From Rhizobium sp. NFR03 (GTDB lineage Bacteria; Pseudomonadota; Alphaproteobacteria; Rhizobiales; Rhizobiaceae), in assembly GCF_900111275.1 (NCBI RefSeq), contig NZ_FOGR01000005.1:248001-312000 (forward strand): a stretch of DNA of 64,000 nt. The letters run 5' to 3'. The notes beneath the pieces were generated by a model. The model was not told where the DNA came from and made no database searches. It worked only from the letters and a program-made list of their open reading frames with translations. Within the stretch, counting starts at the first letter, position 1. Every line of letters begins with the position of its first letter. Shown here one piece after another: positions 1 through 8,202 of the stretch. The position numbers and the translations under genes were made by a program.

Positions 1-2
1 CG

Positions 3-251
3 GCGCCCATGTATCTGCCGGGCGATTATCCGCCTGGACATCGCATCGAAATCGCGGCTTCCTTCGGCATTTGTAACGTCACCGAACCGCAGACGACGTG
101 CAATGCCGCATTCCGGTTGGCGGACGACGCGCTCTATCGGGCGAAGTCGCTCGGCCGAGGCTGCGTCGTCGTGGCGGGCGCCATGCTTGCCGGGGAGCAG
201 TCAGCAGACACAGACGATCTCCGCCGCGCTGCAGCCAGCCTGCGCAGCTGA
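3..251 (+). CDS. C-terminal end of a GGDEF diguanylate cyclase (partial)
   Basis: The reading frame is open to the left edge, so the gene begins outside the window. The visible 80 or so residues match the end of a GGDEF domain: a beta strand of the ASFGI type followed by the ADDALYRAKSLGR segment that closes these domains, then a short tail. GGDEF enzymes make cyclic di-GMP from two GTP. The catalytic GG[D/E]EF loop itself is not visible, so activity cannot be judged. It converges on the minus-strand oxidoreductase 7 bases downstream. Confidence 0.85.
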   Translation, partial: APMYLPGDYPPGHRIEIAASFGICNVTEPQTTCNAAFRLADDALYRAKSLGRGCVVVAGAMLAGEQSADTDDLRRAAASLRS

Positions 252-258
252 TCCGACC

Positions 259-1257
259 TCATGCCGCGGCGGCAAGCTCCTGTCGTGCTTCGGCAAAGCG
301 GCGGACCGACTTCAGCCTTGCATCCATATCGAACACGGGCATGGAAATAATCAGCTCGTCCGCGCGGGTATCGGCTAGAAAGGCCTGCGTCTTCCGGCGC
401 ACCGTCTCCGGCCCGCCAACGATGGCGTAGGTCATCGCGTGATCGACAAACGCCTTTTCCGAAGCATTCCAGAGCCCGTCCATACTGTCGACCGGTGGCG
501 GAAACTGCCCGCGTGCATTGCGGCGGAGCGCCACGAAGGATTGCTGCATCGATGTGAAAAGATGTTGCGCTTCCTCGTCGGTATCTGCGGCCACGCCCAT
601 GATGCCGACCATGGCATAAGGCTTGTCGAGAATGGCCGACGGCTCGAAACGTTCGCGATAGATCTCCAGCGCCGAAAACAGCATGTCGGGAGCGAAATGC
701 GAGGCGAACGCGAAGGGCAGGCCAAGCATGCCGGCAAGCTGCGCGCTGTAATGACTGGAGCCGAGAAGCCAGATCGGAACATTGGTTCCAGCGCCGGGTG
801 TAGCGATAACCTCGCCCTCGCGGGGCGTGCCAAGCAGGCCCTGGAGTTCCACGACATCGTTCGGGAAGGAATTTGCACTTCCTTCCATGTGGCGCCTCAG
901 CGCTGCTGCCGTGCGCATGTCCGTTCCCGGCGCCCGTCCAAGGCCGAGGTCGATCCGGCCCGGATGGAGTGCGGCGAGCGTGCCGAACTGTTCGGCGATA
1001 ACGAGCGGCGAATGGTTGGGAAGCATGATGCCGCCGGAGCCGACACGGATCGTTTTCGTGCCCGCCGCAACATGCGAGATGACAAGCGCGGTGGCCGCGC
1101 TGGCGATGCCGCTCATACCATGATGCTCGGCCAGCCAGAACCGCTCGTACCCCGCTCGTTCGGCCTCCTGCGCCAATCGACGCGAGTTGTCGAGCGCTTG
1201 TGAAACGGTGCTGCCTTTGGTGATCGGCGACAGGTCGAGAATGGAAAAGGGGACCAT
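259..1257 (-). CDS. Luciferase-like (LLM class) flavin-dependent oxidoreductase, YhbW-like
   Basis: This 332-residue protein starts with the short-loop LLM signature (FSILDLSPI), has the AEHHGM motif near residue 45 and [14 protein letters not shown] near residue 100, all typical of the YhbW/MsnO8 subgroup of bacterial-luciferase-like TIM-barrel proteins that use reduced FMN or F420. The length is normal for the subgroup. Substrate is unknown for most members, including this one. It is divergent from ruvC with a 150-base gap and has no obvious functional link to either neighbour. Confidence 0.85.
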   Translation of the reverse strand: MVPFSILDLSPITKGSTVSQALDNSRRLAQEAERAGYERFWLAEHHGMSGIASAATALVISHVAAGTKTIRVGSGGIMLPNHSPLVIAEQFGTLAALHPGRIDLGLGRAPGTDMRTAAALRRHMEGSANSFPNDVVELQGLLGTPREGEVIATPGAGTNVPIWLLGSSHYSAQLAGMLGLPFAFASHFAPDMLFSALEIYRERFEPSAILDKPYAMVGIMGVAADTDEEAQHLFTSMQQSFVALRRNARGQFPPPVDSMDGLWNASEKAFVDHAMTYAIVGGPETVRRKTQAFLADTRADELIISMPVFDMDARLKSVRRFAEARQELAAAA

Positions 1258-1348
1258 GGCGAGCGGCCTTCAATTGATGAACGTCATTGTCATGTAAGAG
1301 ACCCGTTTGCCGAATCCAAGGGCGGCTCAGAACGCGTTCGTTGCGGAT

Positions 1349-1363
1349 GTTTTTGTTTTGTTC
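1349..1363 (+). promoter_or_regulatory. Possible LexA (SOS) box upstream of ruvC
   Basis: The sequence reads GTTT-N7-GTTC, one mismatch from the alphaproteobacterial LexA consensus GTTC-N7-GTTC, and lies 45 bases before the ruvC start in a T-rich stretch. The position suits a repressor site for a DNA-repair operon. The mismatch and the low complexity of the region keep this tentative. Confidence 0.35.
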
Positions 1364-1407
1364 ACATTTTGCTGGCAGCGTCCGGGTGCAAAGGCTAGGA
1401 TATTTTC

Positions 1408-1932
1408 ATGCAATCCACGATTCGCATTATCGGTATCGATCCCGGGCTCCGCCGCATGGGATGGGGCGTGATCGACACGCTGGGCAACACCTTGCGCTTC
1501 GTGGATTCCGGCACGATCCTGTCGGATGGAGATGCGGATCTCGCCTCGCGGCTCTGCCAGCTGCATGACGGGCTTGCCGATATCATCCATCTTCACAAGC
1601 CGGATGAGGCGGCTGTCGAGCAGACCTTCGTCAACAAGGACGCCGTGGCGACGCTGAAGCTCGGGCAGGCTCGAGGCATCGCCATGCTGGTGCCGGCCCG
1701 CGCCGGGCTGAAGGTGGCGGAGTATGCCCCAAACGCCGTCAAGAAGTCGGTGATCGGCGTCGGGCATGGCGAAAAGCAGCAGATCCACATGATGATCAAG
1801 GTTCTGATGCCCAAGGCGACTTTCAAGGGCAACGACGCCGCCGACGCGCTGGCTATCGCCATTTGCCATGCGCACAATCGTCAGAGCTTTGCCGGCAGTC
1901 TTGCACACCGGATCGCGGCTGCCACGGCGTAA
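1408..1932 (+). CDS. ruvC: Crossover junction endodeoxyribonuclease RuvC
   Basis: RuvC is the Holliday-junction resolvase that nicks the two like-polarity strands of a four-way junction after RuvAB branch migration. The 174-residue product begins with the expected RNase-H-fold strand and first catalytic Asp ([18 protein letters not shown]), has the conserved Glu segment ([12 protein letters not shown], near residue 70) and the C-terminal acidic pair in [15 protein letters not shown]. Length is normal. It is first in a ruvC-ruvA-vapB-vapC-ruvB arrangement, separated by 102 bases from ruvA. Confidence 0.97.
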   Translation: MQSTIRIIGIDPGLRRMGWGVIDTLGNTLRFVDSGTILSDGDADLASRLCQLHDGLADIIHLHKPDEAAVEQTFVNKDAVATLKLGQARGIAMLVPARAGLKVAEYAPNAVKKSVIGVGHGEKQQIHMMIKVLMPKATFKGNDAADALAIAICHAHNRQSFAGSLAHRIAAATA

Positions 1933-2034
1933 GGACTTTGCCGATGGAGCGCGACGGGTCTCGACAGCCTGCGGCTCGTCGGTCATGACGACTTTACCTG
2001 TAAGCTTTCTTCTTTTTCTCGAGGACCTCAGCGG

Positions 2035-2652
2035 ATGATTGGCAAGTTGAAGGGCACGATCGACGAGATCGTCGACGACCACGTCGTGATCGATGTCCAT
2101 GGTGTCGGCTATGTCGCCTACTGCTCGGCGCGGACGCTCGGCAAGCTTGGCACATCCGGCGAGGCGGTGGTGCTGTTCATCGAAACCTATGTGCGGGAAG
2201 ACCAGCTTCGCCTGTTCGGCTTCCTCACTGCGTTGGAGCGTGAATGGTTCCGCCTGTTGCAGAGCGTCCAAGGGGTCGGTGCGAAGGTCGCGCTTGCCGT
2301 CCTCTCGGTTCTCACGCCGGGCGAACTTGCCAATGCCATCGCGCTACAGGACAAGACCTCCATTTCCCGTGCCCCCGGCGTCGGCCCGAAGGTGGCCGTG
2401 CGCATCGTCACCGAACTGAAGAACAAGGCCCCGGCCTTCGCCGGTGAGGCCTCTGCCGGCATTGGCTTCAAGCAGGAACTGGGCGAGGGGGCCGTGCCCG
2501 CGCCGGTCGCGGATGCCGTCTCGGCGCTGACCAATCTCGGCTACTCCCGCGATCAGGCCGCCAACGCCATCGCCGCGGCCCTGCGCAATGGCGGCGAGGG
2601 GGCAGATAGCGCCAAGCTGATCCGGCTTGGTCTGAGGGAGCTGTCGCAGTAA
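2035..2652 (+). CDS. ruvA: Holliday junction branch migration protein RuvA
   Basis: RuvA tetramers bind the four-way junction and load the RuvB motor. The 205-residue product starts [12 protein letters not shown], the usual OB-fold N-terminus, has the paired helix-hairpin-helix region ([14 protein letters not shown] and [17 protein letters not shown]) and a flexible acidic linker before the C-terminal RuvB-binding domain ([16 protein letters not shown]). A GAGGA ribosome site precedes the ATG. Normally ruvB would follow at once, but here a toxin-antitoxin pair intervenes. Confidence 0.97.
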   Translation: MIGKLKGTIDEIVDDHVVIDVHGVGYVAYCSARTLGKLGTSGEAVVLFIETYVREDQLRLFGFLTALEREWFRLLQSVQGVGAKVALAVLSVLTPGELANAIALQDKTSISRAPGVGPKVAVRIVTELKNKAPAFAGEASAGIGFKQELGEGAVPAPVADAVSALTNLGYSRDQAANAIAAALRNGGEGADSAKLIRLGLRELSQ

Positions 2653-2682
2653 GCGCTACCGGCACATATGATTCCGCCTGTT

Positions 2683-2700
2683 TTTGTTTGGTCCAACAAA
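2683..2700. promoter_or_regulatory. Inverted repeat before vapB, candidate autoregulatory operator
   Basis: A TTTGTT / AACAAA inverted repeat with a six-base centre sits 27 bases upstream of the vapB start, in an AT-rich gap unlike the flanking GC-rich DNA. VapB-type antitoxins usually repress their own operon from such palindromes. Position and symmetry are seen; function is inferred. Confidence 0.4.
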
Positions 2701-2727
2701 TGTTATTTTGTCGGAAAGGAGCCTATC

Positions 2728-3012
2728 ATGACGAAAACTCTGACGATGACGGCTAAAGGCCAGATTACGATTCCGAAAGATGCGCGTGAAGCCCTCGGTC
2801 TTCGGGGTGGCGACCAGCTCGTGTTGAGTGTGGTCGGTAACGAAGTCGTTGTCACGCCGAAGAATATTGATCTACACGAGCTAGCCGGTCTCTTAGGTGA
2901 TCCGCCTGCCGGTACAGCGACCCTTCAGGAGCTTGACGAAGCTGTGATGGAGGCCGCGGGTCAGCATGTTTCACCCTCTGAGCGTCGCGTCAAAAGACAC
3001 GATGCCGCATGA
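2728..3012 (+). CDS. AbrB/SpoVT-type antitoxin, VapB-like
   Basis: This 94-residue protein begins with a swapped-hairpin AbrB domain (MTAKGQITIPKDAREALGLRGGDQL), the DNA-binding fold of VapB/MazE antitoxins. The C-terminal half is hydrophilic and would wrap the toxin. I chose the ATG at 2728 over an upstream in-frame one because a strong GGAAAGGAG ribosome site lies just ahead of it. Its stop overlaps the toxin start (ATGA), so the pair is translationally coupled. Base composition is lower in GC than ruvA and ruvB, in keeping with acquisition by transfer. Confidence 0.88.
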   Translation: MTKTLTMTAKGQITIPKDAREALGLRGGDQLVLSVVGNEVVVTPKNIDLHELAGLLGDPPAGTATLQELDEAVMEAAGQHVSPSERRVKRHDAA

Positions 3013-3410
3013 GGCAATATGACATCGACACCAATGTTATTTTGCGTCTGATCGTCAATGACGATGCGGAACAGCGTCGTCTCGCTGTTCAGTTGAGCGA
3101 ACAGTTGGGTAACGCCTTTGTCGGCCATCTCACCCTGATAACGTTGATCGAACTGGATTGGGCGCTGCGCTCACGCTACGGGTACGTGCGAGCGGACGTG
3201 GTCGCGGCCGTCAACGCGTTGCTTCGCGTGCGCGGGCTGTCCATCGAGTCGCATGACCTCGTCGTTTCGGCCTTGAAGCTGATGCGCGGAAAGTCGGATT
3301 TTGCGGATGTCCTGATTGCCCTCAAGTGCCGCGATGCTGGATGCGAGAAGACGGTGACGTTCGACCAGACTGCGGCCCGCCTTATCCCCGGAATGGAACT
3401 TCTCGCATGA
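3009..3410 (+). CDS. PIN-domain ribonuclease toxin, VapC-like
   Basis: The 133-residue product is a PIN domain: an N-terminal DTNVILRL strand with the first catalytic Asp, a central Glu in [12 protein letters not shown], and the C-terminal acidic pair in [13 protein letters not shown] followed by VTFDQTA. VapC toxins cut specific tRNAs or rRNA when their antitoxin is lost. It overlaps the antitoxin by four bases at its start, and its own stop overlaps the ruvB ATG (ATGA) at its end, so the toxin is wedged between two coupled genes. Confidence 0.88.
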   Translation: MRQYDIDTNVILRLIVNDDAEQRRLAVQLSEQLGNAFVGHLTLITLIELDWALRSRYGYVRADVVAAVNALLRVRGLSIESHDLVVSALKLMRGKSDFADVLIALKCRDAGCEKTVTFDQTAARLIPGMELLA

Positions 3411-4447
3411 CAGACGAAGCCCGACTGATTTCCTCTGAAAAGCGCGGCGAGGATCTCGATACCGCGCTTCGGCCGCAGTCGCTGGACGAGTTCACGGGCC
3501 AGGCGGAAGCGCGGGCCAATCTGAAGGTCTTCATCGAGGCGGCGAAGCATCGTGGAGAGGCGCTGGATCATGTGCTGTTCGTCGGTCCGCCCGGCCTCGG
3601 CAAGACGACGCTGGCGCAAATCATGGCCAAGGAACTCGGGGTCAATTTCCGCTCCACGTCCGGTCCCGTTATCGCCAAGGCCGGCGATCTGGCGGCGCTG
3701 CTGACCAATCTGGAAGAGCGCGATGTGCTCTTCATCGATGAAATTCATCGGCTGAACCCGGCGGTCGAGGAAATCCTCTATCCCGCCATGGAGGATTTCC
3801 AGCTTGACCTGATCATCGGCGAGGGGCCTGCTGCGCGCTCGGTGAAGATCGACCTTTCGAAGTTCACGCTCGTTGCCGCCACCACCCGGCTTGGGCTGCT
3901 GACGACGCCGTTGCGCGACCGTTTCGGCATTCCGGTACGTCTCAGTTTTTATACGGTAGAGGAGCTGGAGCTGATCGTGCGGCGCGGCGCGCGGCTGATG
4001 GGGCTCGGCATTACCGACGAGGGAGCGCGCGAGATCGCCCGTCGCGCTCGTGGAACACCGCGCATCGCCGGACGGCTCCTGCGCCGGGTGCGGGATTTCG
4101 CGCAGGTCGCGGGGGCCGAGGCGGTGACGCGGCAGATCGCCGACGAGGCGCTGACGCGGCTTCTCGTCGATAATATGGGCCTCGACCAGCTCGACAAGCG
4201 CTACCTCGGCATGATCGCGCTCAATTTCGGCGGCGGTCCCGTCGGCATCGAGACGATCGCGGCAGGACTGTCCGAACCGCGTGATGCGATCGAGGATATC
4301 ATCGAGCCCTACATGATCCAGCAGGGCTTCATCCAGCGCACGCCGCGCGGCCGCGTGCTGACCATCAATGCCTGGAAACATCTCGGCCTCGTGCCGCCTA
4401 AGGATCTCGAAGCGTCGCAATTCCGCCTGTTCCAGGAGGACGACTGA
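3407..4447 (+). CDS. ruvB: Holliday junction branch migration ATPase RuvB
   Basis: RuvB is the hexameric AAA+ motor that drives branch migration with RuvA. The 346-residue protein carries Walker A (GPPGLGKTT), Walker B (LFIDEIH), the sensor/arginine-finger segment around TTPLRDRFG, and the C-terminal winged helix ([12 protein letters not shown]). I chose the ATG at 3407 because it gives the family's usual N-terminus (MTDEARLIS) and length; the longer open frame runs back into vapC. Translation is probably coupled to the toxin gene. Confidence 0.96.
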   Translation: MTDEARLISSEKRGEDLDTALRPQSLDEFTGQAEARANLKVFIEAAKHRGEALDHVLFVGPPGLGKTTLAQIMAKELGVNFRSTSGPVIAKAGDLAALLTNLEERDVLFIDEIHRLNPAVEEILYPAMEDFQLDLIIGEGPAARSVKIDLSKFTLVAATTRLGLLTTPLRDRFGIPVRLSFYTVEELELIVRRGARLMGLGITDEGAREIARRARGTPRIAGRLLRRVRDFAQVAGAEAVTRQIADEALTRLLVDNMGLDQLDKRYLGMIALNFGGGPVGIETIAAGLSEPRDAIEDIIEPYMIQQGFIQRTPRGRVLTINAWKHLGLVPPKDLEASQFRLFQEDD

Positions 4448-5314
4448 TTGCTCTCCCGGCGCGTGTTTCTGAAGATATCAGGCGCGTTCGTGCTGGCGGC
4501 TATGTCCACAGGCGCCTATGCCGTGGGCATCGAGCCGCGCAGCCGCCCGCGCGTCGTCACGCACCGCATCACGCCGCCCGGCTGGCCGCAGGGTCTGGCG
4601 CTGCGGCTCGTGCTCGTCAGCGATATTCACGCCTGCGACCCCTATATGCCCGCATCGCGGATCGCGGAGATCGCGCAGCAGGCCAATGGCCTTGGTGGCG
4701 ACATGATCCTGCTTCTGGGAGACTTTCTCTCGGGCATGCGTCTGGGCTCGCAGGTGTCGCCGGACGCCTGGGGTGAAGCGCTGCGGCCTTTGAAAGCGCC
4801 GCTCGGCGTTCACGCGATTCTCGGCAATCATGACTGGCTTGACGATCCCCAAGCCATGGACAGCGGCAGGCCCGTGGTCGTTCAGGCCGTGCTCGATCGT
4901 CTCGGCGTGCCGCTCTACAGCAATCGCGCCGTGCGGCTTGAAAAGGATGGGCATGCCTTCTGGCTGGCTGGCCTTGCCGATCAACTGTTTCCAGCCGCCG
5001 GCCTCGACGATCTCCCCGGCACGTTGGCAAGCGTGACCGACAACGCACCCGTCATCCTCATGGCGCATGAGCCCGACATCTTCCCGACCGTCCCCGCACG
5101 CGTCGCCGTCACGTTGTCCGGTCACACCCATGGCGGGCAGATCCGCCTGTTCGGCTATTCTCCCGTCGTGCCGTCACGCTTCGGCAGTCGCTATGCCTAT
5201 GGGCACATCGTCGAGGACGGCCGCCATCTTGTCGTGTCCGGCGGGCTTGGCACGTCTATCCTTCCCGTCCGGCTCGGCTCGCCACCGGAAATCACCGTCG
5301 TGGAGTTGGGCTGA
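4448..5314 (+). CDS. Metallophosphoesterase, YaeI/LpxG-like, with N-terminal export signal
   Basis: The 288-residue product has the five calcineurin-like metal motifs in order: SDIHACD, GDF, GNHDW, a lone His in MAHEPD, and SGHTHGGQ. The N-terminus (SRRVFLKISGAFVLAA) resembles a twin-arginine signal or signal anchor, so the enzyme probably acts at the inner membrane or in the periplasm. Relatives include E. coli YaeI and the lipid A enzyme LpxG. The predicted start is a TTG directly abutting the ruvB stop, which suggests co-transcription. The substrate is unknown. Confidence 0.85.
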   Translation: MLSRRVFLKISGAFVLAAMSTGAYAVGIEPRSRPRVVTHRITPPGWPQGLALRLVLVSDIHACDPYMPASRIAEIAQQANGLGGDMILLLGDFLSGMRLGSQVSPDAWGEALRPLKAPLGVHAILGNHDWLDDPQAMDSGRPVVVQAVLDRLGVPLYSNRAVRLEKDGHAFWLAGLADQLFPAAGLDDLPGTLASVTDNAPVILMAHEPDIFPTVPARVAVTLSGHTHGGQIRLFGYSPVVPSRFGSRYAYGHIVEDGRHLVVSGGLGTSILPVRLGSPPEITVVELG

Positions 5315-5823
5315 TGAGCAAGCGCAAGATGGTTCGGCTCGATGCCGGCAACAAACGGTTCAATTTCCGGATCGCAGGGCTCGGTTTTCGCGACGGGCAT
5401 GTCCTCGTCCACCGGGCCGTGCACGAGACGTTCTGGACCTTTCCCGGCGGTCGCGCCGAAATCGGCGAGACGTCCGAAGCGACCCTTCGTCGCGAGATGC
5501 AGGAGGAACTGGGCGTCGATGTCACCGTCGGGCGCCTCTTGTGGACGGTCGAGAATTTCTTCCATTACGAGGCGCGCGACTACCACGAGATCGGCTTCTA
5601 CTATCTGATGACCGTGCCTCCGGTGTTTCCGTTCCATGCAAGCGAGATCGTGCACCGCAACCGGGACGGCAAGAGCGATCTGGAGTTCAAATGGGTGCCT
5701 GCGACGGTCGCAGCACTCCGGGCGCTCGATATTCCGCCCTATTTCATTGCCGAAGAGATCGAGACACTGCCCGAGACCAGCCGACATATCGTCTGGCACG
5801 ACGGCGATCTCGACCGCATCTGA
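5314..5823 (+). CDS. NUDIX hydrolase
   Basis: This 169-residue protein contains a complete Nudix box (GGRAEIGETSEATLRREMQ continuing to EELG, near residues 45-67), the metal-binding helix that hydrolyses nucleoside diphosphates linked to another moiety. The start ATG overlaps the preceding phosphoesterase stop, so the two are co-translated. Exact substrate cannot be told from sequence. The C-terminal DLDRI tail ends 64 bases before the next gene. Confidence 0.9.
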   Translation: MSKRKMVRLDAGNKRFNFRIAGLGFRDGHVLVHRAVHETFWTFPGGRAEIGETSEATLRREMQEELGVDVTVGRLLWTVENFFHYEARDYHEIGFYYLMTVPPVFPFHASEIVHRNRDGKSDLEFKWVPATVAALRALDIPPYFIAEEIETLPETSRHIVWHDGDLDRI

Positions 5824-5887
5824 CGGAACCCGTTTCGCCGACGCGCATTTTCCGAGGCGACCAAGCGTCGCGTCAGAGGAGCGAGCG

Positions 5888-6103
5888 ATGAAGAAATTTA
5901 CGAAGGGCACCACGGTGTCGTGGAAATGGGGGCAGGGCACGGCGGAAGGAAAGGTGGACGAAAGCTTCACCGAGGATGTCGAGCGCACCATCAAGGGTCA
6001 CAAGATCAAGCGCAAGGCCTCGACAGACGAGCCGGCCTACCTCATCAGCCAGGACGACGGCGCGCATGTGCTGAAAAGCCATTCGGAACTGAGTGCAAGC
6101 TGA
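5888..6103 (+). CDS. DUF2945 / hypervirulence-associated TUDOR-domain protein
   Basis: This 71-residue protein (KKFTKGTTVSWKWGQGTAEG near the start, then KASTDEPAYLI) fits the DUF2945 family, a small SH3/Tudor-like barrel found in many soil bacteria and fungi. It has no membrane segment. GGAG precedes the ATG. The stop overlaps the start of the next gene by one base. Function is unknown. Confidence 0.82.
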   Translation: MKKFTKGTTVSWKWGQGTAEGKVDESFTEDVERTIKGHKIKRKASTDEPAYLISQDDGAHVLKSHSELSAS

Positions 6104-6426
6104 TGGCCGGCGATCATTTTCCCCCGGAAGCGGTCGCCAAGGCGGCGGAAAAAGGCCTCGAGCTTCGTCAAACGTTCAAGCGGGGCGGCACGCAGATCGG
6201 TGTCGCGCGCGCCCGCGACCTCAAGAACCGCGCCAACCTGTCTCCCGATACGATCAAGCGGATGTCGAGCTATTTTTCCCGCCACAAGGTCGACAAGCGC
6301 GCCAGGAATTTCGGCGACGATAGCGATCCCTCTCCCGGCTACATCGCCTGGCTGCTCTGGGGTGGAGACGCCGGACGGGATTGGGCGGAGAAGCAGAAGG
6401 AGACGCTGGGGAAGGAGAAAAAGTGA
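6103..6426 (+). CDS. Small conserved-looking hypothetical protein
   Basis: I do not recognise a characterised family. The 107-residue product is very basic and soluble, with a patterned core (GTQIGVARARDLKNRANLS) and a Trp-rich C-terminus (GYIAWLLWGGDAGRDWAEK). Segments of this kind occur in small proteins of phage and soil-bacterial genomes. Its ATG overlaps the stop of the DUF2945 gene, so the two are translationally coupled and probably work together. Confidence 0.7.
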   Translation: MAGDHFPPEAVAKAAEKGLELRQTFKRGGTQIGVARARDLKNRANLSPDTIKRMSSYFSRHKVDKRARNFGDDSDPSPGYIAWLLWGGDAGRDWAEKQKETLGKEKK

Positions 6427-6469
6427 GTAGCAAGTCGTGATCAGTTTGTAGTGTCGCCGGTCGGGCTTC

Positions 6470-7369
6470 TCACGGCTTGGCCATGAGGCGTTCCGCAAGC
6501 GCTGCGATGTCGGCGCGGAAGCGGTCGGTTCCGCCGGGATGCCAGCCGAGCGAGCGCAGACGGGACGTGTCCATCTGGTGGAAGAGGCTTTTGTCCAACG
6601 GTCTGGGCAGAGGGTGAGTGCAGCCAGTGACCTGCTGAAGTTCCGAGAGGACGTCGTGGTGGCTCGTCAGGAGGTCGGAAGCGTTGAAGGCCCTGCCGCT
6701 GACAAGCGTTGTATCGGTCTTGAGAAGAAGAAGGACGGCAGCTGCCAGATCGTCGCCGTGGATCTCCGTGCCGACGCGATCCTCGACCGGCCGGCCGGAA
6801 AGGTAGTCCTGCTCGAGCACTTCCCATTTATGCGGCAGATCGGGGAGGAGGCCGTAAACACCCGTCGGGCGGAGGCTTGCCGTCACGAAATCATCCGCAT
6901 TCAGCCCGCCGAGAGCCTGTTCCGCTTCCCATTTGACGGCACCATAGAGACTTTCGGGTGCAGGCTTCATGTCCTCGGCAAGAAGAACGCCATCCGGCTG
7001 GCGACCATAGACGGCGCGGCTGGACAGGAAGATGCAGCGCCTGACGCCAGCCTGTTTCGCCGCTTCGAACAGGCGCACAGAGCCATGAAGGTTGGCGCGC
7101 CGGAAGCCCTCGGGATCGTTGCCCTCGCCACCGCGATATCGGCCGGGCACATGCTGGAAGGCGGCATGGACCAGAGCATCGCATCCGTCGAAATCCGGCG
7201 GGGTCGCATCAGGATCGAGGGACAGGAACGTGGCCTCGACATGACGCGAGAAGGGCAGGGTCGGCCTTGCCGACCTGACACCGGCCACGACCTCATGGCC
7301 ATGTGCCAGCAGATGCTCGACCACGAAGCGGCCGACAATGCCCGTTGCGCCCGAGACCAGAACCCGCAT
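6470..7369 (-). CDS. sqdC: NAD-dependent epimerase/dehydratase, sulfolipid cluster protein SqdC
   Basis: This 299-residue protein is a short extended SDR: a Rossmann GATGIVG loop at the N-terminus and a YGAVKWEAE active-site Tyr-Lys near residue 140. I chose the ATG at 7369 (MRVLVSGATG) over a longer frame because it gives the canonical first beta strand and overlaps the sqdD stop as ATGA. In Ensifer and Rhodobacter an SDR-type SqdC is encoded with sqdB and sqdD and is needed for normal sulfoquinovosyl diacylglycerol synthesis. The assignment rests on that gene order. Confidence 0.82.
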   Translation of the reverse strand: MRVLVSGATGIVGRFVVEHLLAHGHEVVAGVRSARPTLPFSRHVEATFLSLDPDATPPDFDGCDALVHAAFQHVPGRYRGGEGNDPEGFRRANLHGSVRLFEAAKQAGVRRCIFLSSRAVYGRQPDGVLLAEDMKPAPESLYGAVKWEAEQALGGLNADDFVTASLRPTGVYGLLPDLPHKWEVLEQDYLSGRPVEDRVGTEIHGDDLAAAVLLLLKTDTTLVSGRAFNASDLLTSHHDVLSELQQVTGCTHPLPRPLDKSLFHQMDTSRLRSLGWHPGGTDRFRADIAALAERLMAKP

Positions 7370-8202
7370 CAGCCGGCCTGTTCGCTGGAGGAGGGCCCGG
7401 AAAGGCTCGCGATATCGGGAATGCCGGTGCCCTCGTGGAAGGCATGCCAGAGGTCGATCAGCGGTTTCAGCGCCTCCGCCTTCGGATGGTCCGTCTCCCA
7501 CGGCTTTTCATACTGGTAGTGCAACACGCCGATCGACGGCCAGTCCCACAGGGCCGGCAGCGCGAACCACACATATTGCAGCATGTTCATCGTCACCGGC
7601 AGTCCATGCCAGTCCGGAAAGAAGGTCTGCAGAAAACTCTGGTCGGTACGGGGCCAGAACGCATCCGGCATATCCAGCCTTTGCAACATCGCCCGGAACG
7701 TCTCGTCAGAGGGTCTGGCCACGAAGACGCCGGAGTTCAGCCGGTGGAAATCAGCAAGGCTTTCATAGACGTTGGGCGCGGCCGAGAATTCCGGATAGGC
7801 GAAAAGCCGGTCGATGTTCCTCAGAACCAGAGCATCGGCGTCGATGAAGATGCAACGCTCGTATTCCGTCAACTGCCAGAGCCGCAGTTTGCAAAAGTTG
7901 TCGAGCGGCGAATGGAAGGCCGGCTTGCGCCCCTTGGTGAAGGGCGCCGCAGCATGGACGTTGCGCCGCGCGTGCCGCTCGTTGAACATATCCGATAATG
8001 GCAGCAGATCGGTTTCGATCAGCCGCACATCGAACGTGGCCAGTGGCGCGAGCGCATCCCTGTCAACCGCCGGCGTATGGAAAACGACGATATCGGCCTG
8101 TGTGCCCGTCCTGCGGATCGAGCGGCAGAGCGCTTTCGCGCCCATCGCGTAATCCGCATTGGTCACCAGTGTCACATAGGCGTGAGCGGTTTTCCCGCTC
8201 AT
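7369..8202 (-). CDS. sqdD: GT8/glycogenin-like glycosyltransferase, sulfolipid protein SqdD
   Basis: The 277-residue product is a glycogenin-type glycosyltransferase: a VTLVTNADYAMGAKAL start, the metal-binding DxD in CIFIDADALVL near residue 120, and RLNSGVFVARPS. In bacteria with the sqdBDC operon SqdD is the likely transferase that moves sulfoquinovose from its UDP form to diacylglycerol. Its start overlaps the end of sqdB by four bases and its stop overlaps sqdC, so the three form a tight minus-strand operon. Confidence 0.85.
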   Translation of the reverse strand: MSGKTAHAYVTLVTNADYAMGAKALCRSIRRTGTQADIVVFHTPAVDRDALAPLATFDVRLIETDLLPLSDMFNERHARRNVHAAAPFTKGRKPAFHSPLDNFCKLRLWQLTEYERCIFIDADALVLRNIDRLFAYPEFSAAPNVYESLADFHRLNSGVFVARPSDETFRAMLQRLDMPDAFWPRTDQSFLQTFFPDWHGLPVTMNMLQYVWFALPALWDWPSIGVLHYQYEKPWETDHPKAEALKPLIDLWHAFHEGTGIPDIASLSGPSSSEQAG

